In this document: in pieces, positions 1-6,284 of the stretch | How the letters are laid out: each line of letters begins with the position of its first letter | Numbering within the stretch: the first letter of the stretch is position 1 | From: DATAFF01 sp036257595 | GTDB taxonomy: Bacteria > Pseudomonadota > Alphaproteobacteria > Rhizobiales > Aestuariivirgaceae | NCBI GenBank assembly: GCA_036257595.1 | Contig: DATAFF010000107.1 | Span: 1 to 23,641 of the forward strand | Direction: 5' to 3' | DNA length: 23,641 nt | Translations under genes and position numbers: made by a program | Notes under the pieces: model-generated | Seen by the model: only the letters and a program-made list of their open reading frames with translations | The model's database searches: none | What the model was told of the DNA's origin: nothing

Positions 1-1
1 G

Positions 2-199
2 TGCTTTATATGGGATGCGACGGATCCCGCACTGTTTGATCGCGAAATGATCTCGGAGATGTCCGAAATAGCGCTCGACACAATCGCGAGGTCTCCGGCA
101 CGAACAGTGTTTGTCATTACTGACAGCTTATCTGCAGCCGAGTTCATGAGATTGCATGAAGGGTCCGGCGTCGCGATCCGCCTTGAACAGTTGCGGTGA
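2..199 (+). CDS. C-terminal fragment of an unidentified protein
   Basis: The frame that starts at base 2 is open for 65 codons and ends in TGA at 197-199; the 5' end lies outside the window. The fragment has a helix-rich part followed by a hydrophobic strand (TVFVITDS) and a helix (SLSAAEFMRLHEG), then ends in IRLEQLR. This strand-helix pattern is loosely like STAS/SpoIIAA-type folds, but no diagnostic residue is visible, so no function is assigned. The DNA is clearly poorer in G+C than the neighbouring mla genes (30 of the first 60 bases are G or C). The gene is convergent with mlaF, with only 28 bases between the two stop codons. It could also be a chance open frame, but the regular codon pattern and the stop placed just before mlaF favour a real gene. 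Confidence 0.5.
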   Translation, partial: CFIWDATDPALFDREMISEMSEIALDTIARSPARTVFVITDSLSAAEFMRLHEGSGVAIRLEQLR

Positions 200-227
200 T
201 CCGGGGAAGTCGTGACGAGCTTTCTCA

Positions 228-1001
228 CTACGGCCTCAGCACCTCCATCTGGATCGGCCCTTGGGCGCTGCCATGGATGAACTGCTCGACATAGGGGTTG
301 CCGCTGTCGTCGACATCGCCAGCCTTGCCCTGCCAGATGATGCGGCCCTTGTAGATCATCGCGATGTCGTCGGCGATCTTGCGGGCGGACGCCATGTCGT
401 GGGTGATCGAGATCGTCGTGGCGCCGAGCCTTTTGACGCAATCGACGATGAGATCGTTGATGACGTCGGCCATGATCGGGTCGAGCCCGGTGGTCGGCTC
501 GTCGAAGAAGATGATCTCGGGGTCGGCCGCGATGGCGCGCGCCAGGCCCACCCGCTTCTGCATGCCGCCCGACAGCTCGGCCGGATAGAGCTCGCCGACC
601 TCGGGCCCGAGCCCGACCTGGCCGAGCTTGGTGATGGCGATCTCCTTGGCCTCGCGGCGGCGCATCTTCTTGCCCTGGATCAGCCCGAAGGCGACGTTCT
701 GCCAGACGGGGAGCGAGTCGAACAGCGCCGCGCCCTGGAACAGCATGCCGAAGCGCGACAGGACCTTGTCGCGCTGCCCGCCTGACAGGCCGACCACCTC
801 CTCGCCGCCGATCCTGATCGAGCCGGAGTCCGGCCGGACGATGCCGAGGATGCATTTGAGCATCACCGACTTGCCGGTGCCGGAGCCGCCGATCACCACC
901 AGCGAATGGCTGCGCGGCACCGCGATGTCGATGCCGTTCAGCACCGATTTCGGCCCGAAGGCCTTGCGCACGTCCCTGAGCTCGATATGGGCTTCGGTCA
1001 T
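228..1001 (-). CDS. mlaF: Mla-type ABC transporter ATP-binding protein
   Basis: Cytoplasmic ATPase of an MlaFE-type ABC transporter that moves phospholipids between the inner membrane and periplasmic MCE-domain carriers. The 257-residue product has all ABC motifs: Walker A GGSGTGKS at 38-45, signature LSGGM at 143-147, Walker B with DEPTTGLDP at 167-175, and the switch histidine in ITHDM near 201. The sequence closely follows the MlaF/Ttg2A family. I chose the ATG at 1001, five bases after the mlaE stop, because the family begins just before IELRDVRKAF. A GTG at 1010 in the same frame would overlap the mlaE stop (GTGA) and is also possible; an open extension back to 1139 lies inside mlaE and is rejected. 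It is translated with mlaE. No mlaD (MCE) gene follows, which is unusual. Confidence 0.95.
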   Translation of the reverse strand: MTEAHIELRDVRKAFGPKSVLNGIDIAVPRSHSLVVIGGSGTGKSVMLKCILGIVRPDSGSIRIGGEEVVGLSGGQRDKVLSRFGMLFQGAALFDSLPVWQNVAFGLIQGKKMRRREAKEIAITKLGQVGLGPEVGELYPAELSGGMQKRVGLARAIAADPEIIFFDEPTTGLDPIMADVINDLIVDCVKRLGATTISITHDMASARKIADDIAMIYKGRIIWQGKAGDVDDSGNPYVEQFIHGSAQGPIQMEVLRP

Positions 1002-1006
1002 CGCCG

Positions 1007-1792
1007 TCACTCGTTGAAGAGCAGCGAGGTCATGACGTAGTTGGCGGCCAGGATCAGGATCGAGGCCGAGACCACCGCATTGGTGGTGGCGCGGCCGACC
1101 CCCTGGGCGCCGCCCTTCGAGTTGAAGCCGTGATAGCAACCCATCAAAGCGATGATGAAGCCGAACACCGCCGACTTGATGAGGCCCGAGGTGACGTCAT
1201 GCGGCTCGAGGAAGTCGACCGTGTTCTTGAGATAGGCCGCCGAGTTGAAGCCGAGCGAGCGGGTGCCGACGATGTAGCCGCCCATGATGCCGATGGTGTC
1301 GGCGACGACGACCAGCAGCGGCAGCGCGATGACCGCCGCGATGAGCCGCGGGCCGACCAGATATTTGAACGGGTTGGTCGACAGCGTCACCAGCGCGTCG
1401 ATCTGCTCGGTCACCCGCATGGTGCCGAGCTCGGCGGCAATGGCAGCGGCGACCCGGCCGGCCACCATCAGGCCGGCCAGCACCGGGCCGAGCTCGCGGG
1501 TGATGCCGAGCGCCACGATCGAGGAGACCAGGCTCTCGGCGTTGAAGCGCGAGCCGCCGATATAGATCTGAAGCGCCAGCACGCCGCCGGTGAAGAAGGC
1601 GGTCAACCCGACCACGGGGAGCGAGAAGTAGCCGATCCTGAGCAGCTGGTCGCCGGTCTGGCGCAGGAACAGCGGCGGCATGAGGCCCTGGAACAGGGCA
1701 TCCTTGGTGAACAGAGCGACCCGACCGATTTCGGCCAGCAGTCCGAGCACAAGCCGACCGGTTTGCACAAGAAAGTCCAAGGGAGAATCCAC
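1007..1792 (-). CDS. mlaE: MlaE-family ABC transporter permease
   Basis: Inner-membrane permease that partners MlaF in lipid transport. The 261-residue product has several hydrophobic segments. It carries the family's conserved centre around RELGPVLAGLMVAGRVAAAIAAELGTM, here at about residues 99-125, which includes the ELGT motif typical of MlaE/YrbE permeases. The length is normal. The first codon is GTG at 1792; no strong Shine-Dalgarno sequence is visible before it, so an in-frame TTG about 12 bases further in cannot be excluded. The gene starts 27 bases after the alr stop on the same strand and runs straight into mlaF, so alr, mlaE and mlaF probably share a transcript. Confidence 0.93.
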   Translation of the reverse strand: MDSPLDFLVQTGRLVLGLLAEIGRVALFTKDALFQGLMPPLFLRQTGDQLLRIGYFSLPVVGLTAFFTGGVLALQIYIGGSRFNAESLVSSIVALGITRELGPVLAGLMVAGRVAAAIAAELGTMRVTEQIDALVTLSTNPFKYLVGPRLIAAVIALPLLVVVADTIGIMGGYIVGTRSLGFNSAAYLKNTVDFLEPHDVTSGLIKSAVFGFIIALMGCYHGFNSKGGAQGVGRATTNAVVSASILILAANYVMTSLLFNE

Positions 1793-1819
1793 CGTCGATT
1801 GCAGGGGAGGGAACAGACT

Positions 1820-2971
1820 CTACGCGTCAGCGCCGGAGTATAGCCGCGAGTAGCGCGATCCCAAACGGGTCAAAATTTCGTAAGGAATGGTCCCGGCCCA
1901 GCGGGCCATGTCGTCGACCGTGACATGGTCGCCGATGAGCTCGGCCCTGACGCCGCGTCGGGCGAAATTCGGGGGCACGTCGGTGACGTCGATCGCCAGG
2001 AGGTCCATCGAGACCCGCCCGACAATCGGGGCGAACTGGCCGCCGAGATAGGCATGGGCCGGTCCGCCGCGGGCCGGCGAGGAGAGGGCCCGCGGCAGCC
2101 CGTCGCCATAGCCGGCGGCGACGATGGCAATGCGACAATCGCGGTCTGCCGTCCAGGTTGCACCATAGCCGACGCTCTCGCCGGCCTTGACGTCGCGCAC
2201 CTGGAGGATCGCGGCATAGAGATGAACCACCGGCCGCATCGGATTGGAGCGCTGGGAGAAGGGATTGCCGCCATAGATGCCGATGCCGGGCCGCACCAAG
2301 TCGTAGATGAAGTCCTGCCCGATCAGTGCGCCCGGGGTGTTGGACAGGCTGGCGGGCGCTTCGGGAAGGCTGGCGCGCATCAGGTCGAAGGCCTGCCGCT
2401 GCCTGGCATTGAGCTCATGCGCCGGCTCGTCGGCGCAGGCGAGATGGCTGACGATCAGCGAGATCTCGAAGGCGTCGAGCAGCTCCCGCCGGCCAGCGAG
2501 ATGGCGGACCTCGCCCGGCGACAGGCCAAGGCGGTTGAGACCGGTATCGAGATGGAGGCCGGCTTTTGCCTTGATCTTGTTGGTGAGGCTGAACTCGGCC
2601 CATTCCTTGACCTCGTCGAGGCTGGACAGCGCCGGCCGGAGCCGGTGCGCCAGATAAACGGGGGCAAGGCGGGGGAAGAGACCGTCCAGGACGTAGACGA
2701 CGGCGTCCGGCAAGATGGCGCGGAGCTCGATGCCTTCGGCCGGCAGGGCGACGAAGAAGGTGCGGCAGCCGGCCGACCAGAGCGCCTCCGCCACCGGTCG
2801 CACGCCGAGCCCATAGGCATCGCTTTTGATGCAGGCGCCGCAGGCTGCCGGCTTTACGGCTCTGGCGAGCTGTCGGTAATTTGCCTTGACCGCCGCGAGG
2901 TCGATATGCAGCAGCCCGCCCACAAGCTCGCCCGGCGTCACGGCTTCCGCCGTCGCCCCTCGATCTTCCAT
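1820..2971 (-). CDS. alr: Alanine racemase
   Basis: PLP-dependent enzyme that interconverts L- and D-alanine and supplies D-alanine for peptidoglycan. In the 383-residue product the PLP lysine is K49 in IKSDAYGLG, the cofactor-contacting arginine is R147 in GLNRLGL, and the second catalytic base is the tyrosine Y269 in SVGYGATW; the C-terminal barrel contains RVSMDLLAID. All key residues are present, so it should be active. The start is the ATG at 2971, which matches where the family begins (LHIDLAAVKANYR about 20 residues in). The open frame continues upstream to 3196, but that part overlaps the divergent YihY gene and has no family resemblance. In many Hyphomicrobiales alr directly follows dnaB; here about 8 kb lies between them. 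Confidence 0.96.
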   Translation of the reverse strand: MEDRGATAEAVTPGELVGGLLHIDLAAVKANYRQLARAVKPAACGACIKSDAYGLGVRPVAEALWSAGCRTFFVALPAEGIELRAILPDAVVYVLDGLFPRLAPVYLAHRLRPALSSLDEVKEWAEFSLTNKIKAKAGLHLDTGLNRLGLSPGEVRHLAGRRELLDAFEISLIVSHLACADEPAHELNARQRQAFDLMRASLPEAPASLSNTPGALIGQDFIYDLVRPGIGIYGGNPFSQRSNPMRPVVHLYAAILQVRDVKAGESVGYGATWTADRDCRIAIVAAGYGDGLPRALSSPARGGPAHAYLGGQFAPIVGRVSMDLLAIDVTDVPPNFARRGVRAELIGDHVTVDDMARWAGTIPYEILTRLGSRYSRLYSGADA

Positions 2972-3089
2972 TCTGCCCACTTTCACCCACGCCGCCCGTT
3001 CGAACGGCGTCCATCCCCAAACGCCTATGAAAGCGCGCGATTCGGGCGAAGTTGCGGAACAGAGCGTCGGTGCCTCCGTTGGACGGCAA

Positions 3090-4004
3090 ATGGATGCAAG
3101 CATGGATAGCAGTGCGACCCCCGACAGGAAGATCGATCTCTGGCACCTGTCATGGACCGACTGGCGGACGGTGCTGAAGCGCGCCTTCGCCTTCATGTCG
3201 ACCGATCGGGTGACCCTGACGGCGGCCGGCGTCAGCTACTACACCTTGCTGGCGCTCTTCCCGGCGCTTGCGGCGCTGGTGTCGGTCTATGGGCTGATCA
3301 CCAATGCCAACAGCCTGAGCGCCCATCTCGACACGCTGGCCGGCATCGTGCCCGAGAGCATTCTGGGGTTCATCAGCGGCGAGCTGAACCGTCTCATCCA
3401 AAACAGCCCGGGCCGGCTCGGCATCAGCGCGGCGGTGTCGCTGCTGGTCGCCCTGTGGAGCGCCAATGGCGGTGTGAAGTCGATGTTCTGGGCGATGAAC
3501 ATGGCTTATGATACGGAAGAGCAGAGGAGCTTCATCAAGCTCAACCTCATCACCTTGGCCTTCACTCTTGCAGCGATGGTCGTGTTCGTCGTGGTGATCA
3601 ACGCCCTTGTCGTGATACCGCTCCTGGTCGGTGCGCTCGAGCTCGGCGCGCTCGGCAGCCTGCTCGGCACGGTCATTCCCGGGGCGATCGCCTTCGTCAT
3701 GGTCTATGCGGCGATTGCCGTGGTCTACCGCTTCGGACCGAGCCGGCCGCCTGCCGGTTGGCGATGGATTACGCCGGGCGCCGTCGCGGCGGCAATCGTC
3801 TGGCTCATCGCCTCGGTCGGATTCTCTTTTTATCTTTCCAACTTCAGCAACTATGACGCGACTTATGGAACGCTTGGGACGGCCATCGGATTGCTGATCT
3901 GGCTCTATATTTCCGCCTTCATCGTGATCGTCGGGGCGGACGTAAATGCGGAGCTGGAGAAGCAGGCGATGGACGGCGCCAAGGCAGCGCCCGGTTCCGC
4001 ATAA
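3090..4004 (+). CDS. YihY/BrkB-family inner membrane protein
   Basis: Integral membrane protein of the YihY/virulence factor BrkB family, once mislabelled ribonuclease BN; its transport role is not settled. The product (304 residues from the chosen start) has the family's N-terminal landmark DRVTLTAAGVSYYTLLALFPALAAL, then about six hydrophobic segments, and the late conserved stretch YDATYGTLGTAIGLLIWLYISAFIVIVGADVNAELE. The start is uncertain: ATG at 3090 has a weak GGAC before it, ATG at 3102 is also possible, and an upstream ATG at 3027 would add 21 polar residues. The gene is divergent from alr, with 118 bases between start codons that must hold both promoters. It ends 76 bases before the stress-operon start. 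Confidence 0.9.
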   Translation: MDASMDSSATPDRKIDLWHLSWTDWRTVLKRAFAFMSTDRVTLTAAGVSYYTLLALFPALAALVSVYGLITNANSLSAHLDTLAGIVPESILGFISGELNRLIQNSPGRLGISAAVSLLVALWSANGGVKSMFWAMNMAYDTEEQRSFIKLNLITLAFTLAAMVVFVVVINALVVIPLLVGALELGALGSLLGTVIPGAIAFVMVYAAIAVVYRFGPSRPPAGWRWITPGAVAAAIVWLIASVGFSFYLSNFSNYDATYGTLGTAIGLLIWLYISAFIVIVGADVNAELEKQAMDGAKAAPGSA

Positions 4005-4025
4005 TTTGAATTCTGGCGGAATTTG

Positions 4026-4050
4026 GGAACCAGTTTTGCTAAAGTGCGTT
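4026..4050 (+). promoter_or_regulatory. EcfG-type general stress response promoter
   Basis: The sequence reads GGAAC at 4026-4030, then 16 bases, then CGTT at 4047-4050, an exact match to the consensus recognised by the alphaproteobacterial general stress sigma factor EcfG (GGAAC-N16/17-CGTT). It lies just after the YihY stop and 30 bases before the ATG of the first gene of the following operon, a normal promoter distance. I scanned by eye for other GGAAC sites on both strands and found none with CGTT at the right spacing, so the match is not a background feature of this DNA. Confidence 0.85.
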
Positions 4051-4080
4051 AGCCAACCGGCAATTGCGGGAATAGCGAAC

Positions 4081-4623
4081 ATGACCCAATCGAGCAGTGA
4101 CTTCCCCTCAAACACCTCGTCTGCCGGCAAGTCCCGGCGCAGCGCCGCGCAGCAGAGCGAACGCAGCGGCGGGCTCGACATCGCGGGCGAGTCGCAGAAG
4201 CTCGCCGGCGTCGGACGGCGGATGGCAAGCACCTGGCTCGACGGGCGCAAGGAATCGCTGACGCAGACCTTCACCAGCACCGCCGAGGGGCTGCGCCGGC
4301 TCGGCGATTCCTATTCCGACCAGCCCAATATCAAATCCTATATCGAGGCGGCGGCCGACGGGCTCGACACGGTGTCGGAGGAGCTGAACAACCAGCGCAT
4401 CGAGGACCTCGCCCGGCAGGCCGAGAGCTTCTCGCGCAACTATCCCGTCACGGTTTTCGCCGGAGCGCTCGCGGCGGGCCTCGTGGTCAGCCGCATCCTG
4501 CGCAGCGCCGCCGAGGGCGGGTTCGACGGCAATGGTGGCGGCGGTGGCGCCGGCAGCAGCCAGCGTCACAGCACCGGCCCCGCCGGCCGCTCGCGCGGCC
4601 AGCCCGGAGGGGCCAATCCATGA
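4081..4623 (+). CDS. Small membrane-anchored stress protein (nutrient-deprivation-induced type)
   Basis: First gene of the stress operon, 180 residues. It has a polar Ser/Lys/Arg-rich N-terminus (1-30), a central helical part (about 35-118), a membrane segment at about 121-141 (YPVTVFAGALAAGLVVSRIL), and a Gly/Ser/Arg-rich disordered tail. The pattern of a helical region followed by a short membrane anchor that begins with a 'NYP' or 'NPL'-like turn is shared with DUF883/ElaB-type proteins. In rhizobia, genes in this position are often annotated as nutrient deprivation-induced proteins. The molecular role is unknown; an envelope-associated stress protein is inferred from the promoter and partners. 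The start is the ATG 31 bases after the EcfG -10 element. The stop overlaps the next start as ATGA. Confidence 0.8.
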   Translation: MTQSSSDFPSNTSSAGKSRRSAAQQSERSGGLDIAGESQKLAGVGRRMASTWLDGRKESLTQTFTSTAEGLRRLGDSYSDQPNIKSYIEAAADGLDTVSEELNNQRIEDLARQAESFSRNYPVTVFAGALAAGLVVSRILRSAAEGGFDGNGGGGGAGSSQRHSTGPAGRSRGQPGGANP

Positions 4624-5015
4624 ACGAGCAGCCGCGACAGCCGCATCTGCCAGGGCTGATCGGCGAGGTGATCGGGGAGGCGGTCACGCTGATGCAGCGC
4701 GAGTTCGCGCTGTTCCGGGCGGAGACCAAGCAGAATGTCGCCGGCGCGGTGAACGGCCTGGTGGCGGTGATCGCGGCGGCCGCTCTTCTGAATGTGGCGC
4801 TGATCCTTTTCGCCTTCTGGGCGGTCGATGCGCTCGGCCGGTCGGTCGGCCGCGACCTCGCGACCTTCCTGGTCGGCGGCGGCATCGTGGTGATCGCCTT
4901 GCTGTTGGCGCTTTATGGCTGGTCGCGGCTCAAGCCGTCGGCGCTGATCCCCGAGCGGGCGATCAAGCAGGCCATCCGCACCAAGGAGGTCCTTACCGAA
5001 AGAACGGCGCCATGA
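4620..5015 (+). CDS. YqjE-like / phage holin superfamily III membrane protein
   Basis: A 131-residue protein with an amphipathic N-terminal helix (GLIGEVIGEAVTLMQREFAL, residues 12-31), two membrane spans (about 43-69 and 80-101) joined by a short charged loop (GRSVGRD), and a basic cytosolic tail. This is the layout of the 'putative actinobacterial holin-X, holin superfamily III' family, which includes E. coli YqjE. Despite the family name there is no phage context. It overlaps the genes before and after by four bases each (ATGA), so translation of the three is coupled. E. coli also encodes YqjE next to the DUF883 protein YqjD, like the partner two genes downstream here, which suggests a conserved membrane module. 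Confidence 0.85.
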   Translation: MNEQPRQPHLPGLIGEVIGEAVTLMQREFALFRAETKQNVAGAVNGLVAVIAAAALLNVALILFAFWAVDALGRSVGRDLATFLVGGGIVVIALLLALYGWSRLKPSALIPERAIKQAIRTKEVLTERTAP

Positions 5016-5383
5016 CCGATCTCTCCGCGCTCGAGCGCGAGGTCGAGGAGTCGCGGGCGAGGCTCAAATCCTCGCTCACGCAATTGGAGCAGCGAACCAG
5101 CCCGGCAAGCCTGGCCGACGAGGTGCTGGGGCTCGTCGGCCCCAGGGCCAATGGCGGCATCCGCCGTTCGGCGCGCGAACTGGCGCTGCGGCACCCGGTG
5201 CCGCTGCTCGTGCTGGGGCTCGGCCTGAGCTTCGCCTATTGGCGGACCGGTCGGCCGCCCGAGACCTGGGGCCGGTCGGGTGGCAGGTCGCGGCCGGCGC
5301 AAATGCCGAACGAGCCGATCATCGAGGCCGAAACGGTGCCTTTTCCAGTGGACCAGTCAACCAACAGCCTGAACAGGGAGTGA
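5012..5383 (+). CDS. DUF3618 family protein
   Basis: A 123-residue protein. The N-terminus has the DUF3618 signature of a short charged coiled coil (LEREVEESRARLKSSLTQLEQRTSPASLADEV, residues 7-38), followed by a basic linker and a single membrane span at about 60-77 (RHPVPLLVLGLGLSFAYW). The C-terminus is polar and Pro/Arg-rich, ending in NSLNRE. No catalytic residues are visible; a structural role at the membrane is the most that can be inferred. The start codon overlaps the stop of the YqjE-like gene (ATGA), and the next gene follows after only four bases. A long open extension upstream to 4532 is a shadow of the two preceding genes. Confidence 0.85.
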   Translation: MTDLSALEREVEESRARLKSSLTQLEQRTSPASLADEVLGLVGPRANGGIRRSARELALRHPVPLLVLGLGLSFAYWRTGRPPETWGRSGGRSRPAQMPNEPIIEAETVPFPVDQSTNSLNRE

Positions 5384-5387
5384 AGCG

Positions 5388-5894
5388 ATGAGCACGTCGA
5401 ACAGGGGCGGTCGCCAGAGCGAGTATCAGCGCAGCATCGCCGGGGCCGGCAATGTCCGAGCGGGCGGCGACGAACGCTATGGCGACAGCAGCCGAGGGTT
5501 CGGTCAGGACGACTCGGCGCGAGTCGGCAGCCGCTTGGAGGAGGGAATGGAGCGCGTCTCGGAAAGAGTCTCCGACACTTACGGGCAGGTCGCCGAGCAA
5601 TTTGGCGAGCGATATGACGATCTGCGCGAGCAGGGGCGCCGGGCGTTGCGCGGCACCAGCCAGCGGGTGCGCAACACCGCCCGCGCCGCCCAGGACTATT
5701 TCGAGGCGAATCCACTGATGATCGGGGCGGTCGGCCTCGGCATCGGGCTCATTCTCGGCGCAATGTTCCCGCTGTCGCGGCGCGAGCGCGAGTTCCTGGA
5801 GCCGATCGGAGAGAATTTACGCGAATCAGCCGTCCGTCAGGGCGCCGAGGTGGTGCGCCAGGTGGCGCGCGGCGCGGAGGATCTCGTCGAATAG
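5388..5894 (+). CDS. DUF883/YqjD-like membrane-anchored protein
   Basis: Last gene of the operon, 168 residues. It has a Gly/Arg/Ser-rich disordered N-terminus (1-45), an amphipathic helix (about 47-105, with RLEEGMERVSERVSDTYGQV), and the family's typical anchor at 106-128 (FEANPLMIGAVGLGIGLILGAMFP), then a charged helical tail. The NPL turn followed by a Gly-rich span is what ElaB/YqjD/YgaM (DUF883) proteins share. E. coli YqjD has been linked to ribosome binding at the membrane in stationary phase; whether that applies here is inference. The Shine-Dalgarno sequence GGGAG lies nine bases before the ATG. A strong terminator hairpin follows 30 bases after the stop. Confidence 0.8.
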   Translation: MSTSNRGGRQSEYQRSIAGAGNVRAGGDERYGDSSRGFGQDDSARVGSRLEEGMERVSERVSDTYGQVAEQFGERYDDLREQGRRALRGTSQRVRNTARAAQDYFEANPLMIGAVGLGIGLILGAMFPLSRREREFLEPIGENLRESAVRQGAEVVRQVARGAEDLVE

Positions 5895-5924
5895 CACCCT
5901 TGCAAGGTCGAATTTGCGCCTGGA

Positions 5925-5953
5925 AACACCCGGAAGGCCATCTTCCGGGTGTT
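5925..5953 (+). terminator. Terminator hairpin of the stress operon
   Basis: A perfect 12-bp inverted repeat (AACACCCGGAAG at 5925-5936, CTTCCGGGTGTT at 5942-5953) with the five-base loop GCCAT, starting 30 bases after the last stop codon. The run of U after the stem is short (GTGTTCTC), so it is a somewhat weak but well placed Rho-independent terminator. Confidence 0.75.
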
Positions 5954-6284
5954 CTCGATGGTGGATAAAGGTTTGTTCGCTCTTGAGCCGTGTTGCGAGC
6001 CGAAGTAGCGTAACCCATTGAATCTGCATCCATGGCGGGTGGAAGTGGCGCTGTTTTGCAACGCGTCGGTGGTGGAGCATCGGTCGATGAGGGGTCTGTC
6101 CCATTTTCTCCGTGATTCTACCCCAAGCAATTGGGGCGCAGCCTGCCAAAGCTTGTCCGGGGAACGGCAAAACGGTGGAGCTCAGGCCGACCGTGGGTGA
6201 CCGGGGGCGAAGCAGGGTTTGGTGGCGCTGGAGCGCGCGGCGGGGTGACTGGCGATTCGTCGGGTCAAGGGGCGGTGTGTAAGC
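5954..6284. other. Long intergenic leader before the GPR-like gene
   Basis: About 330 bases without a convincing gene; a 60-codon open frame from 6018 has no family resemblance and starts with TTG. It must contain the promoter and leader of the GPR-like gene. Visible elements are an inverted repeat CCCCAA-GCAA-TTGGGG at 6121-6136 and three GANTC sites (6020-6024, 6114-6118, 6254-6258), the target of the cell-cycle methylase CcrM in alphaproteobacteria. A lone GGAAC at 6161 has no matching CGTT. No clear -35/-10 pair was found. Confidence 0.5.

Noticed and set aside
3150..4280. 376-codon minus-strand open frame over the YihY gene
   Set aside because: The opposite strand encodes a well-supported membrane protein and the EcfG promoter; the antisense product is charged low-complexity with no motifs.
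4620..5015. Phage holin as a sign of a prophage
   Set aside because: The holin superfamily III label covers chromosomal YqjE-type proteins; there is no endolysin, structural or integrase gene nearby, and the gene is in a stress operon.
6161..6190. Second GGAAC as a possible EcfG promoter for the GPR-like gene
   Set aside because: No CGTT or GTT at 16-17 bases spacing; several other GGAAC sites in the window fail for the same reason.
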